Below are positions 1-6,790 of a stretch of DNA of 19,235 nucleotides, in pieces. Every line of letters begins with the position of its first letter. Positions within the stretch are counted from its first letter, which is position 1. This DNA is from Nitrospirota bacterium (GTDB lineage Bacteria; NPL-UPA2; JAADIA01). The stretch covers positions 1 to 19,235 of the forward strand of contig JAADIA010000094.1 of assembly GCA_013151555.1 (NCBI GenBank), given 5' to 3'. A model generated the notes under the pieces. It saw only the letters and a program-made list of their open reading frames with translations, was not told where the DNA came from and did no database searches. The position numbers were made by a program, and so were the translations under genes.

Positions 1-9
1 GCTTGACCA
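1..9 (+). rRNA. 3' terminus of 23S rRNA (partial)
   Basis: The window opens with GCTTGACCA, which matches the usual last bases of bacterial 23S rRNA (a GGCTTGACCA-like end). It lies about 230 nt upstream of a complete 5S rRNA on the same strand, as expected for an rrn operon. Only nine bases are visible, so the call rests mainly on position. Confidence 0.5.
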
Positions 10-12
10 TTT

Positions 13-61
13 ATACTTCACTTCAGGTGAAGTATTGCAAATTTACAATTATACATTGTAA
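13..61 (+). other. Two hairpins in the 23S-5S spacer
   Basis: ATACTTCAC (13-21) pairs with GTGAAGTAT (27-35) across a 5-nt loop. TTACAAT (43-49) pairs with ATTGTAA (55-61) across another 5-nt loop. Both are perfect stems just after the presumed 23S end. They could be rRNA processing sites or a terminator-like structure; no more can be said from sequence. Confidence 0.5.
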
Positions 62-114
62 AAATGGAGATATTCCTTTACCCTATGTTGTTTTATCTAT
101 TAAATAAAATTAAA

Positions 115-240
115 TCCTAAACTCGAATATCGAAATCCGAAACAAATTCAAAATTCTAATGTTCAAATTTTCAAAACTTAGCATTTTGGTTATTCGATAT
201 TGTTTCGTGTTTCGTGCTTCGGATTTCGAATTTATTTTTT
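115..240. repeat. Long palindromic dispersed repeat, copy A, in the rRNA spacer
   Basis: The left arm (about 118-150) reads ..ACTCGAATATCGAAATCCG.. and the right arm (about 190-235) reads ..TTTCGTGCTTCGGATTTCG.., so the element is a long imperfect inverted repeat with an AT-rich centre. Its reverse complement aligns along most of its length with copy B (2641-2797), and its right arm matches copy C (5386-5470) in the same orientation. Here it lies between 23S and 5S rRNA and ends right at the 5S gene. Confidence 0.7.
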
Positions 241-241
241 T

Positions 242-357
242 CCCCGTGACTATATCGAGAGGGCCACACCTGTTCCCATACCGAACACAGAAGTTAAGCC
301 TCTCAGAGCCGATGGTACTGATCTGGAGACGGATCGGGAGAGTAGGGAGTTGCGGGG
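242..357 (+). rRNA. rrf: 5S ribosomal RNA
   Basis: This is a complete 5S rRNA of about 116 nt. The ends CCCCGTGAC (242-250) and GTTGCGGGG (349-357) form the closing helix I of 9 bp with two G-U pairs. Between them are hallmark 5S segments: CACACCTGTTCCCATACCG, GAACACAGAAGTTAAGCC, GATGGTACTG and GGGAGAGTAGG. A T-rich run (358-364) follows at once, so the terminal helix may help terminate transcription. The downstream gene ricT is convergent. Confidence 0.95.
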
Positions 358-434
358 TTTTTTATTTAAAGCCATACACCAGAAGATTTTACCGGATTTA
401 CCCAGGCAGTAATTAGGTGAGATTGATTTTTTTT

Positions 435-460
435 GACAGGATTAACAGGATTAACAGGAT
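435..460. repeat. GACAGGATTAAC phrase repeat
   Basis: GACAGGATT is followed by AACAGGATT and AACAGGAT, a 9-nt tandem unit repeated about three times. Variants occur at 10177-10202 and, inverted, at 10231-10265. It lies between the 5S gene and ricT, and no gene is visible there. Confidence 0.6.
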
Positions 461-517
461 AATTTTAAAATCTTTAAATTTTCCTAAACTTTCTTTTTCT
501 TTTAGTTTATAAATTAT

Positions 518-592
518 TCAATCTTGTGATAATCTGTGGTTATAAAGTTTTTAAAGTATTTCTCTGTGTTCTCCGTGTCTCTGTGGTTAAAG
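518..592. repeat. TGTGGTTA-type phrase repeats abutting the ricT stop codon
   Basis: Two low-complexity phrases occur in series: TCTTGTGATAATCTGTGGTT (about 521-540) and TCTCTGTGTTCTCCGTGTCT followed by CTGTGGTTAA (561-590). The second resembles the phrase at 11565-11600 (CTCTGCGTTCTTTGCGACC, then TCTGCGGTGAAA). The block ends a few bases before the ricT stop codon. I see no coding or RNA-gene signal in it. Confidence 0.5.
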
Positions 593-598
593 TTTTTA

Positions 599-1465
599 TT
601 ATTTAGGGCGGGATTTAGGTTCCTGGCGACGAGCAGGGGTACTCTCTTTCTTCTTTTTCTGGGGCCGGGACCGGGTTATTTTCTCTACCGGAACTTCTAT
701 CTTTTGTCCCTCCGAAAGTTTCACTGTTACCGTCTGCTTGAGGATATTAAGATCGACTATCTCTCCTTCTCCTTGTTCGGTAACTACTTTGGTTCTTTCC
801 TTCGGCAACTTTTTTCCCATTTCTCTGTAGGTCTTGCATTCATAGGTCAGGCAACAGAGCAGCCGACCGCAAGTTCCGGAGACTTTACTCGGGTCTAAGG
901 AAAGCCTTTGTTCTTTGGCCATTCTTATAGTTACCGGTTCGAACTCTTTCAGAAAAGTAGCGCAGCAAAGGGAACGGCCGCAGCATCCATACCCACCCAA
1001 GCGTCTGGCTTCATCCCGCACTCCAATCTGACGCATCTCGATCCTGGCTTTGAAAAGGTGAGCTAAATCTTTGACTAACTCCCGGAAATCTACTCTTTCT
1101 TCCGCTGTAAAGTAGAAGGTTATCCGGCTCCGGTCAAAGGAATACTCTGCATCAACTAACTTCATGGGCATTTCTCTCTCCTCTATCTTCTTGAGGCAGG
1201 CCTGTAAGGCTTCAGCTTCTTTGACCTTATTCTCTTTTAGCCTTTTATTATCCTCGGGAGAGGCTATTCTTCTTATTTTTTTGATAGGTTTTCCTCTTCT
1301 ATCTTCTCGGAGAGCAAAAGATTGCGGGGATATTACTTCTCCGAATGCTTCCCCTCGGTCTCCTTCTACAATTACTTTCTCACCGGCCTTAAGGTTGAAT
1401 TCCTGAGCATGGAAAGAAAGAATCTTACCGCTTTCCCGTAATCGTACCTGGATTATTTTGGACAT
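599..1465 (-). CDS. ricT: PSP1-domain protein RicT (YaaT)
   Basis: This 288-residue protein belongs to the PSP1/YaaT family. In Bacillus subtilis RicT acts with RicA and RicF, binds Fe-S clusters and helps RNase Y mature mRNAs; in other phyla the role is less clear. The diagnostic region is the Cys-rich stretch with GYGCCGRSLCC (C161, C162, C167, C168) and SGTCGRLLCCLTYEC (C199, C204, C205, C210). The C-terminal 20 or so residues are basic and low in complexity. The ATG at 1465 is preceded by GGAGGAA about 8 nt upstream. The gene overlaps the end of holB by 41 bp, indicating coupled translation; the order tmk-holB-ricT is the one known from Bacillus. Confidence 0.9.
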   Translation of the reverse strand: MSKIIQVRLRESGKILSFHAQEFNLKAGEKVIVEGDRGEAFGEVISPQSFALREDRRGKPIKKIRRIASPEDNKRLKENKVKEAEALQACLKKIEEREMPMKLVDAEYSFDRSRITFYFTAEERVDFRELVKDLAHLFKARIEMRQIGVRDEARRLGGYGCCGRSLCCATFLKEFEPVTIRMAKEQRLSLDPSKVSGTCGRLLCCLTYECKTYREMGKKLPKERTKVVTEQGEGEIVDLNILKQTVTVKLSEGQKIEVPVEKITRSRPQKKKKESTPARRQEPKSRPK

Positions 1466-2618
1466 CTTTTAATTCCTCCTGCATTTTCATCATCATTGCT
1501 TCTAAAGATAGGCGGAGGTTGACATGATGGTCAAGGGATTGTTTTGTTTTCTCAATTAGTTCTATATTCTTCCTTATCCGAAGAGGAGAAACATCTTTGG
1601 CCTTCATTTGGAGTTCTTCCTTCCTGTCTGAATTTATAAGCCAAGCTTCTTCTCCACCCTCTTGCAGGATCAAGAGATCCCGATACCAGTCAATGATGAT
1701 GTCTAAGACCTCTTCTGTTTTCTTCTTGGACTCTCCTTCTATGAAAGCTTTCCTTTCTTCCTTGATTTCCCGAATCTGTTCCTTAGCAAACATCTCTTTT
1801 TGCTCTTTCGGGGTCTCTTTCTTTAACTTTTCTTCTAACCTTCGTTTAAAATCGGATAATATTTTCCCGATCTCTGCCGCTCGCCTGAGCAGCTCTCCCA
1901 GATCGTCGGTGGGAGAGGTCCGGCTTGCAATATCCAGAACTTTTTTTCTTTCCTCGCGAGCTGTTTTCCCTCTTAAAAGAAGGGCTTTTCCTAACCTTCC
2001 TCCGGAAAGCCGAGATAAAAGCTGTGCTTCCTCGGAGGGAAGCTTATACTTGGATACCAGGTGGTCTTTGATCTCTTTTAGGGGAAGGGGAGAAAATCTA
2101 AGGATCTGGCACCGGGAGATTATCGTCGGGAAAAGAGAAGCGGGATGAGAAGTTAAAAGAATGAGAAGAGAATTAGTCGGTGGCTCTTCCAGAGTTTTGA
2201 GAAGGGCGTTACTGGCTTCGGCAGTCATTCTATCTGCCTCGGTGAGCACAAAGATTTTTTTTCGCCCCGCATAGGCTTTTAAGGATATTTGATGGCAGAG
2301 ATTCCGAACGTCATCTATTCCTATCCGGCGCGATAATCCTCCTGGTTTTACCCAGGTTACATCAGGATGGGAGAAATTCTCAATTTTCCGACAAGATGAA
2401 CATCTCCCGCAAGCATCTAAATTGTCCCTCCCTGCCTGTGCCGGCCCGGCAGACAAGTCACAGTTAATTGCCTGAGCCAATATCCTGGCCACTAACCTTT
2501 TTCCTACTCCTTCCGGACCAATAAAAAGATAGGCGTGAGATATTCGCCCCTCTTTTAGAGAACGTTGGAGGACCTTGATTGCCGGTTCCTGACCACCGAT
2601 AACCTCACTGAAGGACAT
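1425..2618 (-). CDS. holB: DNA polymerase III subunit delta'
   Basis: This is the clamp-loader subunit delta', an AAA+ protein of the replisome; 397 residues, somewhat longer than usual. Visible motifs: the VIGGQEPA start typical of DnaX/HolB AAA+ modules; a degenerate P-loop GPEGVGKR (34-41), with Arg where ATP-hydrolysing homologues have Ser/Thr; zinc-binding cysteines C53, C70, C73, C76; NALLKTLEEPP (138-147); and the SRC motif (168-170). The C-terminal third is charged and helical, probably the collar domain. The spacing C53-x16-C70 is about 8 residues longer than the C-x8-C of E. coli delta', and the extra DNA holds a palindrome. It lies between tmk and ricT. Confidence 0.92.
   Translation of the reverse strand: MSFSEVIGGQEPAIKVLQRSLKEGRISHAYLFIGPEGVGKRLVARILAQAINCDLSAGPAQAGRDNLDACGRCSSCRKIENFSHPDVTWVKPGGLSRRIGIDDVRNLCHQISLKAYAGRKKIFVLTEADRMTAEASNALLKTLEEPPTNSLLILLTSHPASLFPTIISRCQILRFSPLPLKEIKDHLVSKYKLPSEEAQLLSRLSGGRLGKALLLRGKTAREERKKVLDIASRTSPTDDLGELLRRAAEIGKILSDFKRRLEEKLKKETPKEQKEMFAKEQIREIKEERKAFIEGESKKKTEEVLDIIIDWYRDLLILQEGGEEAWLINSDRKEELQMKAKDVSPLRIRKNIELIEKTKQSLDHHVNLRLSLEAMMMKMQEELKDVQNNPGTITGKR
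2433..2461. repeat. Palindromic segment inside the holB zinc loop
   Basis: TGCCGG-C-CCGGCA (2439-2451) is a perfect 6+1+6 palindrome. It encodes part of SAGPAQAG, which expands the loop between the first and second zinc cysteines of HolB. GC-rich palindromes of this style recur in the intergenic regions of this window, so a repeat-derived in-frame insertion is inferred. Confidence 0.4.
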
Positions 2619-2640
2619 TTATATAACTTAACCTCTTTTT

Positions 2641-2797
2641 AAAAAGGCACAAAGGCACGATAATTAGAAACTCGAAATTCGAAGCACGAAATACGAAACA
2701 AATTCAAATGACCAAAATGCGAAGGACCGAAACAATGTTTGGAGTTTTGAAAATTAGAGTTTAGAATTTGTTTCGAGTTTCGGATTTCGGATTTCCC
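2641..2797. repeat. Long palindromic dispersed repeat, copy B
   Basis: The element begins with AAAAAGGCACAAAGGCACG, then an arm with CTCGAAATTCGAAGCACG (about 2671-2688) and an opposing arm with TTTCGAGTTTCGGATTTCGG (about 2771-2790). It corresponds to copy A in reverse orientation, and the AAAGGCACA edge is shared with copy C. It fills the gap between holB and tmk, and the frameshift-corrected tmk reading frame runs into it. Confidence 0.7.
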
Positions 2798-2905
2798 CAA
2801 ACTTTGGGCCTTGTTTCTCTATCAATTCATCCACACATTGCCTGATTCTAACTTGAGTTTCCTCAATAGAGCCGACGACTTTAATTACCTTTATTCTCTC
2901 CGGCT
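2754..2905 (-). other. Displaced C-terminal coding segment of tmk (frameshifted)
   Basis: A different frame from the tmk ORF encodes EPERIKVIKVVGSIEETQ and onward through RQCVDELIEKQ, a normal thymidylate kinase C-terminus. It then reads through repeat copy B (EIRNPKLETNSKL) to a TAA at 2754-2756. The switch point is a tandem CTTCC-CTTCC on the plus strand (2906-2915). Removing one 5-bp unit restores a continuous ...AKE-EPERIKV... reading frame. Confidence 0.75.
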
Positions 2906-3439
2906 CTTCCCTTCCTTGGCTGACTTCAAATATCCGTTTCTCACCCTCTGATGAAATTCAATCTTTTCTTGCTCTATCCGGTCTCCCTTGCCTTTTCCCC
3001 GGGCTCTCTTTATTCCCTGGGGAATCTCGATGTCAAGGAGAAGGGTTAAATCCGGTTTGATTTCCCGGGCGGCCAGACGATTGAGGTCGTTGACCAAAGT
3101 TCTATCCAAACCCCGGCCATAGCTCTGGTAGGCTACCGTGGCATCTGTGAAACGGTCGGATATAACTATCTTCCCTGCGCTTAAAGCGGGTCTGATTACC
3201 TCTTCTACATGTTGAGTCCGGACGGCTAAATAAAGGAAAAGTTCTGTCCAGGCGTTCATCTCTTTGCTCGTGGGGGAGAGGAGGATTCTCCTTATTTTTT
3301 GTCCTATTTTCGTTCCTCCCGGTTCCTGAGTGATGATATTCCCAAACCCTATTTTCCTCAGGTAACGGGAAAGTTTTCTTGCCTGAGTGGATTTACCACT
3401 GCCCTCCGGTCCCTCTAAAGTAATAAATAGGCCCCGCAT
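2891..3439 (-). CDS. tmk: Thymidylate kinase (C-terminus displaced by a frameshift)
   Basis: Tmk phosphorylates dTMP to dTDP for DNA synthesis. The 182-residue frame shows the P-loop GPEGSGKST (10-18), QEPGG (38-42), the DRF motif (95-97) followed by AYQSYGRG, and a LID region around RGKGKGDRIEQ. It stops about 25-30 residues short of the family length of roughly 205-215. The missing end is encoded in another frame (2754-2905) after a 5-bp tandem duplication. This could be a real mutation, a sequencing or assembly error, or slippage during expression; the core active site is intact. The ATG at 3439 lies 2 nt from a mini-palindrome array that replaces any normal leader; the only SD-like bases (GGAG) come from that repeat. 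Confidence 0.88.
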   Translation of the reverse strand: MRGLFITLEGPEGSGKSTQARKLSRYLRKIGFGNIITQEPGGTKIGQKIRRILLSPTSKEMNAWTELFLYLAVRTQHVEEVIRPALSAGKIVISDRFTDATVAYQSYGRGLDRTLVNDLNRLAAREIKPDLTLLLDIEIPQGIKRARGKGKGDRIEQEKIEFHQRVRNGYLKSAKEGKSRRE

Positions 3440-3441
3440 GC

Positions 3442-3624
3442 TTAGCTCGCTCCGCTCACGGTTTAGTCCGCCTCCGGCGGACGGTTATAGTCAGCTACAC
3501 TGACGGGAAATGATAGTTCGCTTCGCTTACGGGGAAGACTTTCCGCCCGAAGGGCTAATTCCGTTCGCTGCAGGCGAACTTCTCCCGTCCGCCTAAGGCG
3601 GACTATTCCGTCACGAAGTGACTG
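3442..3624. repeat. Array of eight mini-palindromes (TAG-core-CGG), four forward and four reversed
   Basis: Four units read TAG-core-CGG, with cores at 3446-3458, 3467-3481, 3491-3503 and 3517-3529. Four further units read CCG-core-CTA (CTT or CTG in two), with cores at 3546-3554, 3564-3578, 3588-3602 and 3611-3621. The cores differ: TCCGCCTCCGGCGGA, TCAGCTACACTGA, CCCGAAGGG, TTCGCTGCAGGCGAA, TCCGCCTAAGGCGGA and TCACGAAGTGA are self-complementary. The other two, CTCGCTCCGCTCA and TTCGCTTCGCTTA, resemble each other but are not palindromes. The constant flanks and head-to-head layout show an ordered structure. It fills most of the gap between the Yip1-family gene and tmk. Confidence 0.8.
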
Positions 3625-3629
3625 TTTTC

Positions 3630-3680
3630 TGTGGATAAGTTGTGTAAATCCTCTGAAATTTGCTTTTCTCCTGTGGATAA
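3630..3680 (-). promoter_or_regulatory. Pair of perfect DnaA boxes
   Basis: TGTGGATAA occurs at 3630-3638 and 3672-3680, i.e. two exact TTATCCACA boxes on the minus strand, 42 bp apart (about four helical turns). A weaker match (TGTGTAAAT) lies between them. The pair is about 190-240 bp upstream of tmk and ends next to the Yip1-gene stop codon. It could be a DnaA-responsive site or an origin remnant; two boxes without dnaA or a clear AT-rich unwinding region do not make an origin. Confidence 0.5.
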
Positions 3681-3681
3681 C

Positions 3682-4287
3682 TTAGATATAATTCATCGCA
3701 AAGGGAAAAAATCGGAAGATATCGGTAAGGCTCAGAAAGAGAGCAGCTACAAAAAGTAAGAAGAGAATCGTAAGTGCCAACCCTATTCCAACAAGAGGAT
3801 AGATAAAGATAGCCGCTGTTTTTTCCCAGGAGATGTGATAAACCTCCCGAATCCCGATAATAAATAAGGATACTGTCCATCCCAGGATGATCAACCATAA
3901 GGGAAGGAAGACAAGGAACCCTTCCTTTCCCAGCGATTTCAGGATGATGGCTAAGGGAGTGAGCAGCCAGAAAGGGAGAAGAGCTAAGGAAAACACCGTG
4001 TAAAGAGCAGAACCTTTTCCGGAACCTCCCCTGATGTCAGCTACTAAATGGAAGATAGCTGTGAGGAGGAAGAGTATTCCGAAAACCATGATTAAATTAA
4101 TGGCCAGGCCTATGCTTAGGACAATTTTAGCTTCGGTAATAGTCCCCGGAAACATCAGGAGTCTGCCAATGAGGCTGCTCAAAACGGCTAAGATTACCAC
4201 CAGATATGCCAGAGGCAATGTTTTTTCTTCCGAAGCCCGGCGCATTCCCAAAGAAGGCATAACGAAAAGTTGATAAATCAGTTCCAA
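3682..4287 (-). CDS. Yip1-family integral membrane protein
   Basis: This 201-residue, very hydrophobic protein has about five membrane segments: roughly residues 27-48, 55-82, 92-113, 122-146 and 157-187. The start MELIYQLFVMPSLGMRRASEEK, followed by several helices with small and aromatic residues, matches the Yip1 domain family; in bacteria the function is mostly unknown. There is no signal peptide apart from the first membrane segment. It lies 45 nt downstream of sppA on the same strand and is probably co-transcribed. The C-terminal stop abuts a DnaA box. Confidence 0.7.
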   Translation of the reverse strand: MELIYQLFVMPSLGMRRASEEKTLPLAYLVVILAVLSSLIGRLLMFPGTITEAKIVLSIGLAINLIMVFGILFLLTAIFHLVADIRGGSGKGSALYTVFSLALLPFWLLTPLAIILKSLGKEGFLVFLPLWLIILGWTVSLFIIGIREVYHISWEKTAAIFIYPLVGIGLALTILFLLFVAALFLSLTDIFRFFPFAMNYI

Positions 4288-4332
4288 ATATCTTCTCCCT
4301 AACTGATAATTTATAACTAATAACTTATGACT

Positions 4333-5301
4333 TTACAAGGAAGGAGGATAGTAAATATACTGAACCGGCAAATGAGAACCCTCCAACTGTGCCAACAACT
4401 TGGAAAGAACTTCTTCCTTGGGTCCGGCCCGGGAAGATAAGAAAAATCTTTCCCATGGGAACTTATCTCCTTCGTTGAGAACCGGTTTGCCTTTGATGCC
4501 GGCCTTCTCAGCGGCTACCCGGATAGCTTCCTGAAATCCTCCCAATTGGTCGATTAACTTTAACTTCAAGGCTTCTTCCCCCGTAAAAACTCTTCCATCA
4601 GCTATTTCTTGCACTTTCTCTATTTTCAGATGCCTTCCCTTGGCTACGGCGGTTACGAATTGCATATAAACGCTGTCCACCATTTTCTGAAGAAGGGTTC
4701 TCTCTTCCTCGGTCATCTGCCGCCAACTGGAGAGAATATCCTTATATTTTCCGCTCTTGATAATATTCATCTTCAGGCCCCATTTGCTCATCAGTTCCTG
4801 AAAGTTAATGTTGCCTATCACTACTCCGATGCTCCCGGTAACCGTCCCCGGATTAGCTAAGATGTAATCGGCGGCAGAGGAGATGTAATAACCGCCTGAA
4901 GCAGCTACATCACCCATGGAAACAATAACTTTTTTCCCTTTTGCTCTGGCCCTGAGAATCTCATTATATATTTCCTGGGAAGCCCCTACTGACCCTCCGG
5001 GGCTGTTTATTCTGAGGATAATTGCTTTTACCCTGGGACTATCCGACAAGCGTTTAATTCTGTCCACATAATAGTCTGCCCCTCTTTCCTGGAGAGCAAA
5101 CGCCCCCCCCGCTCTCTGAATGTTAATTATCCCATAAATTTTAACTACGCCGATGACGTCCCGGCCCCGACCCGCAGTTAAAGCGGGCAGCTCGGAAGAG
5201 GGAGGAGCTTCTTTTCTTAACTGAAAGATGAGGACGAGTCCACTAAGCAGAGAAAGAAGGAAGGATGCTAAAATAATCGTTGCTGCTAATCGTTGCCGCA
5301 T
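4333..5301 (-). CDS. sppA: Signal peptide peptidase SppA, short (36K) type
   Basis: SppA is a membrane-anchored serine protease of the S49 family that degrades cleaved signal peptides. The 322-residue protein has an N-terminal membrane anchor (about 5-27). Conserved motifs are INSPGGSVGASQEIY (99-113), DVAASGGYYIS (131-141) and the lysine motif KSGKYKDI (182-189). The likely catalytic pair is S135 and K187, 52 residues apart, the same distance as S147 and K199 of B. subtilis SppA. The ATG at 5301 has a strong SD (GGAGGT about 7 nt upstream). The upstream gap to prfB is filled by repeat copy C; the Yip1-family gene follows. Confidence 0.93.
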   Translation of the reverse strand: MRQRLAATIILASFLLSLLSGLVLIFQLRKEAPPSSELPALTAGRGRDVIGVVKIYGIINIQRAGGAFALQERGADYYVDRIKRLSDSPRVKAIILRINSPGGSVGASQEIYNEILRARAKGKKVIVSMGDVAASGGYYISSAADYILANPGTVTGSIGVVIGNINFQELMSKWGLKMNIIKSGKYKDILSSWRQMTEEERTLLQKMVDSVYMQFVTAVAKGRHLKIEKVQEIADGRVFTGEEALKLKLIDQLGGFQEAIRVAAEKAGIKGKPVLNEGDKFPWERFFLSSRAGPKEEVLSKLLAQLEGSHLPVQYIYYPPSL

Positions 5302-5324
5302 TTTATTACCTCCTTGAACTCAGC

Positions 5325-5500
5325 GTGCCTTTGCTATGCCCCGGCCACAAAGGCACAGAGTTAAGAGAAGTCTTAGAAAAACCTGAAATTCTAAATCCTA
5401 ATTCCCGAAATTCTAAACATGGTTTTGGTAATTCGATATTGTTTCGCATTTCGGGCTTCGAATTTAGAGTTTTAATTATTCTTTGTGCCTTTGTGCCTTA
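5325..5500. repeat. Composite palindromic dispersed repeat, copy C
   Basis: The outer parts carry CACAAAGGCACAGAG (about 5346-5360) and, inverted, CTTTGTGCCTTTGTGCC (about 5482-5498). Inside are AT-rich arms including TCGATATTGTTTCGCATTTC (about 5433-5452) and GGGCTTCGAATTTAGAG. The inner part matches the right arm of copy A in the same orientation, and the outer AAAGGCACA matches copy B. It fills the 205-bp gap between prfB and sppA. Confidence 0.65.
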
Positions 5501-5506
5501 TATTTA

Positions 5507-6602
5507 TCATCGGAATTTCTTCAGGTACGCTTCGATAAAAGGGTCGATATTACCATCCATAACGGCCTGGACATTCCCTATTTCCAGGTTGGTGCGGTGG
5601 TCTTTGACGAGAGAGTAGGGATGGAAGACGTAGGAACGGATCTGGCTTCCCCAGGCGATATCCTTTGCTTGTCCTCTTTTTCGGTTCATTTCCTCTTCTT
5701 GCTTTTTACGGTAATGCTCAAAGAGACGAGCCCGAAGAATCTTCATGGCCACAATCTTATTTTGGTATTGAGACCTTTCATTTTGACATTGAGCTACCAT
5801 CCCTGTGGGAAGGTGAGTAATGCGCACTGCTGAATCGGTAACATTCACGTGCTGTCCCCCCGCCCCGCTGGCCCGGTAAGTATCGATCCTTAAATCCGCG
5901 TCTTTTATCTCTACTTTTAATTCCTCCTCCACCTCGGGAATGATGTCTGCTGAGGCGAAAGAGGTGTGGCGACGACTACCGGCGTCAAATGGGGAAATGC
6001 GTACCAATCGGTGTACACCCCTCTCTGCTTTAAGCAACCCATAAGCATAGGTCCCTTTTATGAGGACAGTTACATTTTTTACTCCCGCTTCTTCTCCGGG
6101 AAGGATGTTAAGAATTTGACTCTGGTATCCTTTCTTTTCACTCCACCTCAGGTAGAGACGAAGGAGCATATTAGCCCAGTCGCAGGATTCGGTTCCGCCG
6201 GCTCCGGCATGAAGAGTGAGAATAGCATTATAACGATCGTATTTATCTCCCAAAATACTCTTCAGCTCTAAAGCCTCAAGGCCCTTGTTTAAACTCTCTT
6301 TACCCTCCCTGATATCTGCTAAGAGGCTCTCTTCTTTTTCCTCCTCGGCCAGTTGAAGCAGTTCGGAGAGTTCCTCTTCCTTCTTTTTCATCTCTTTCCA
6401 GGGAGTAACATCCGATTTTAAACTATTGACTTGATTGATAATCTCCTGAGCCTTTTTGTTATCATTCCAGAAACCGGGGCTTTCCCTTTTTTCTTCAAGC
6501 CGATTGATTTCTGTTTCTTTTTTATCAAGGTCAAAGATATCCTCTCATTTCCAGAAGTTTCTTCCTGATAATTTCCAATTCCTGCTTTAGTTCTTGAAAC
6601 AT
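5507..6602 (-). CDS. prfB: Peptide chain release factor 2, with programmed +1 frameshift
   Basis: RF2 releases peptides at UGA and UAA codons. Translation starts at ATG 6602 (SD AGGAGG 9 nt upstream), runs 23 codons to ...RGYL and meets an in-frame TGA (6533-6531). A +1 shift at CTT-TGA-C then continues to 5507, giving about 364 residues, the normal RF2 length. The main frame shows the RF2 anticodon-like SPF motif in RISPFDAGSRRH and the catalytic GGQ in ASGAGGQHVN. The N-terminal part is helical and charged. The gene ends in TGA, itself an RF2 codon. It heads the run sppA - Yip1 gene - tmk - holB - ricT. An ATG at 6391 within the main frame is internal and not the true start. Confidence 0.95.
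6530..6546 (-). promoter_or_regulatory. RF2 autoregulatory +1 frameshift site
   Basis: On the minus strand the bases read AGAGGA-TAT-CTT-TGA-C. CTT (6536-6534) is the slippery codon, TGA (6533-6531) the in-frame stop, C the weak stop context, and AGAGGA an SD-like stimulator 3 nt upstream of CTT. This is the arrangement of the E. coli prfB site (AGGGGG-TAT-CTT-TGA-C). When RF2 is scarce the ribosome shifts to GAC and makes more RF2. Confidence 0.93.
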
Positions 6603-6635
6603 AACTCTTTCCTCCTGTTTATCTTTATCTCCGTC

Positions 6636-6664
6636 ACTATATCATAAGATAAAGACAATATCAA
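6636..6664 (-). promoter_or_regulatory. Sigma70-type promoter for prfB and its downstream genes
   Basis: The minus strand has -35 TTGATA (6664-6659), a 17-nt spacer and -10 TATAGT (6641-6636), five of six matches in each box. Predicted start is about 6629, giving a leader of about 27 nt with SD AGGAGG. No equally good promoter was seen before the next genes, so it may drive much of the run to ricT. Confidence 0.65.
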
Positions 6665-6771
6665 CCAGAAACAAAACATGTCAGACAGGTTATGTCCTGC
6701 GGAAAGGGATTAACTATGCCGGGAGGAGATGCAAGGAGAAAGAATTCCTAATGTGAATAAGGAGAAAATCC

Positions 6772-6790
6772 TGAAATGGGCCCGGTCAGG
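6772..6790 (-). terminator. Weak hairpin at the end of the HD-GYP gene
   Basis: CCTGA (6772-6776) pairs with TCAGG (6786-6790), with GGGCCC in the loop, and T-rich sequence lies on both sides. The stem is only 5 bp and overlaps the stop codon, so termination here is uncertain. Confidence 0.3.

Noticed and set aside
159-416. Open frames across the 5S rRNA and upstream repeat
   Set aside because: They read through the 5S gene and a palindromic repeat and encode no recognisable protein.
3442-3624. CRISPR array
   Set aside because: Units are adjacent palindromes with changing cores and an orientation flip; no constant repeat with unique spacers and no cas genes.
3600-3681. Full replication origin
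   Set aside because: Only two good DnaA boxes, no clear AT-rich unwinding region and no dnaA or dnaN in the window.
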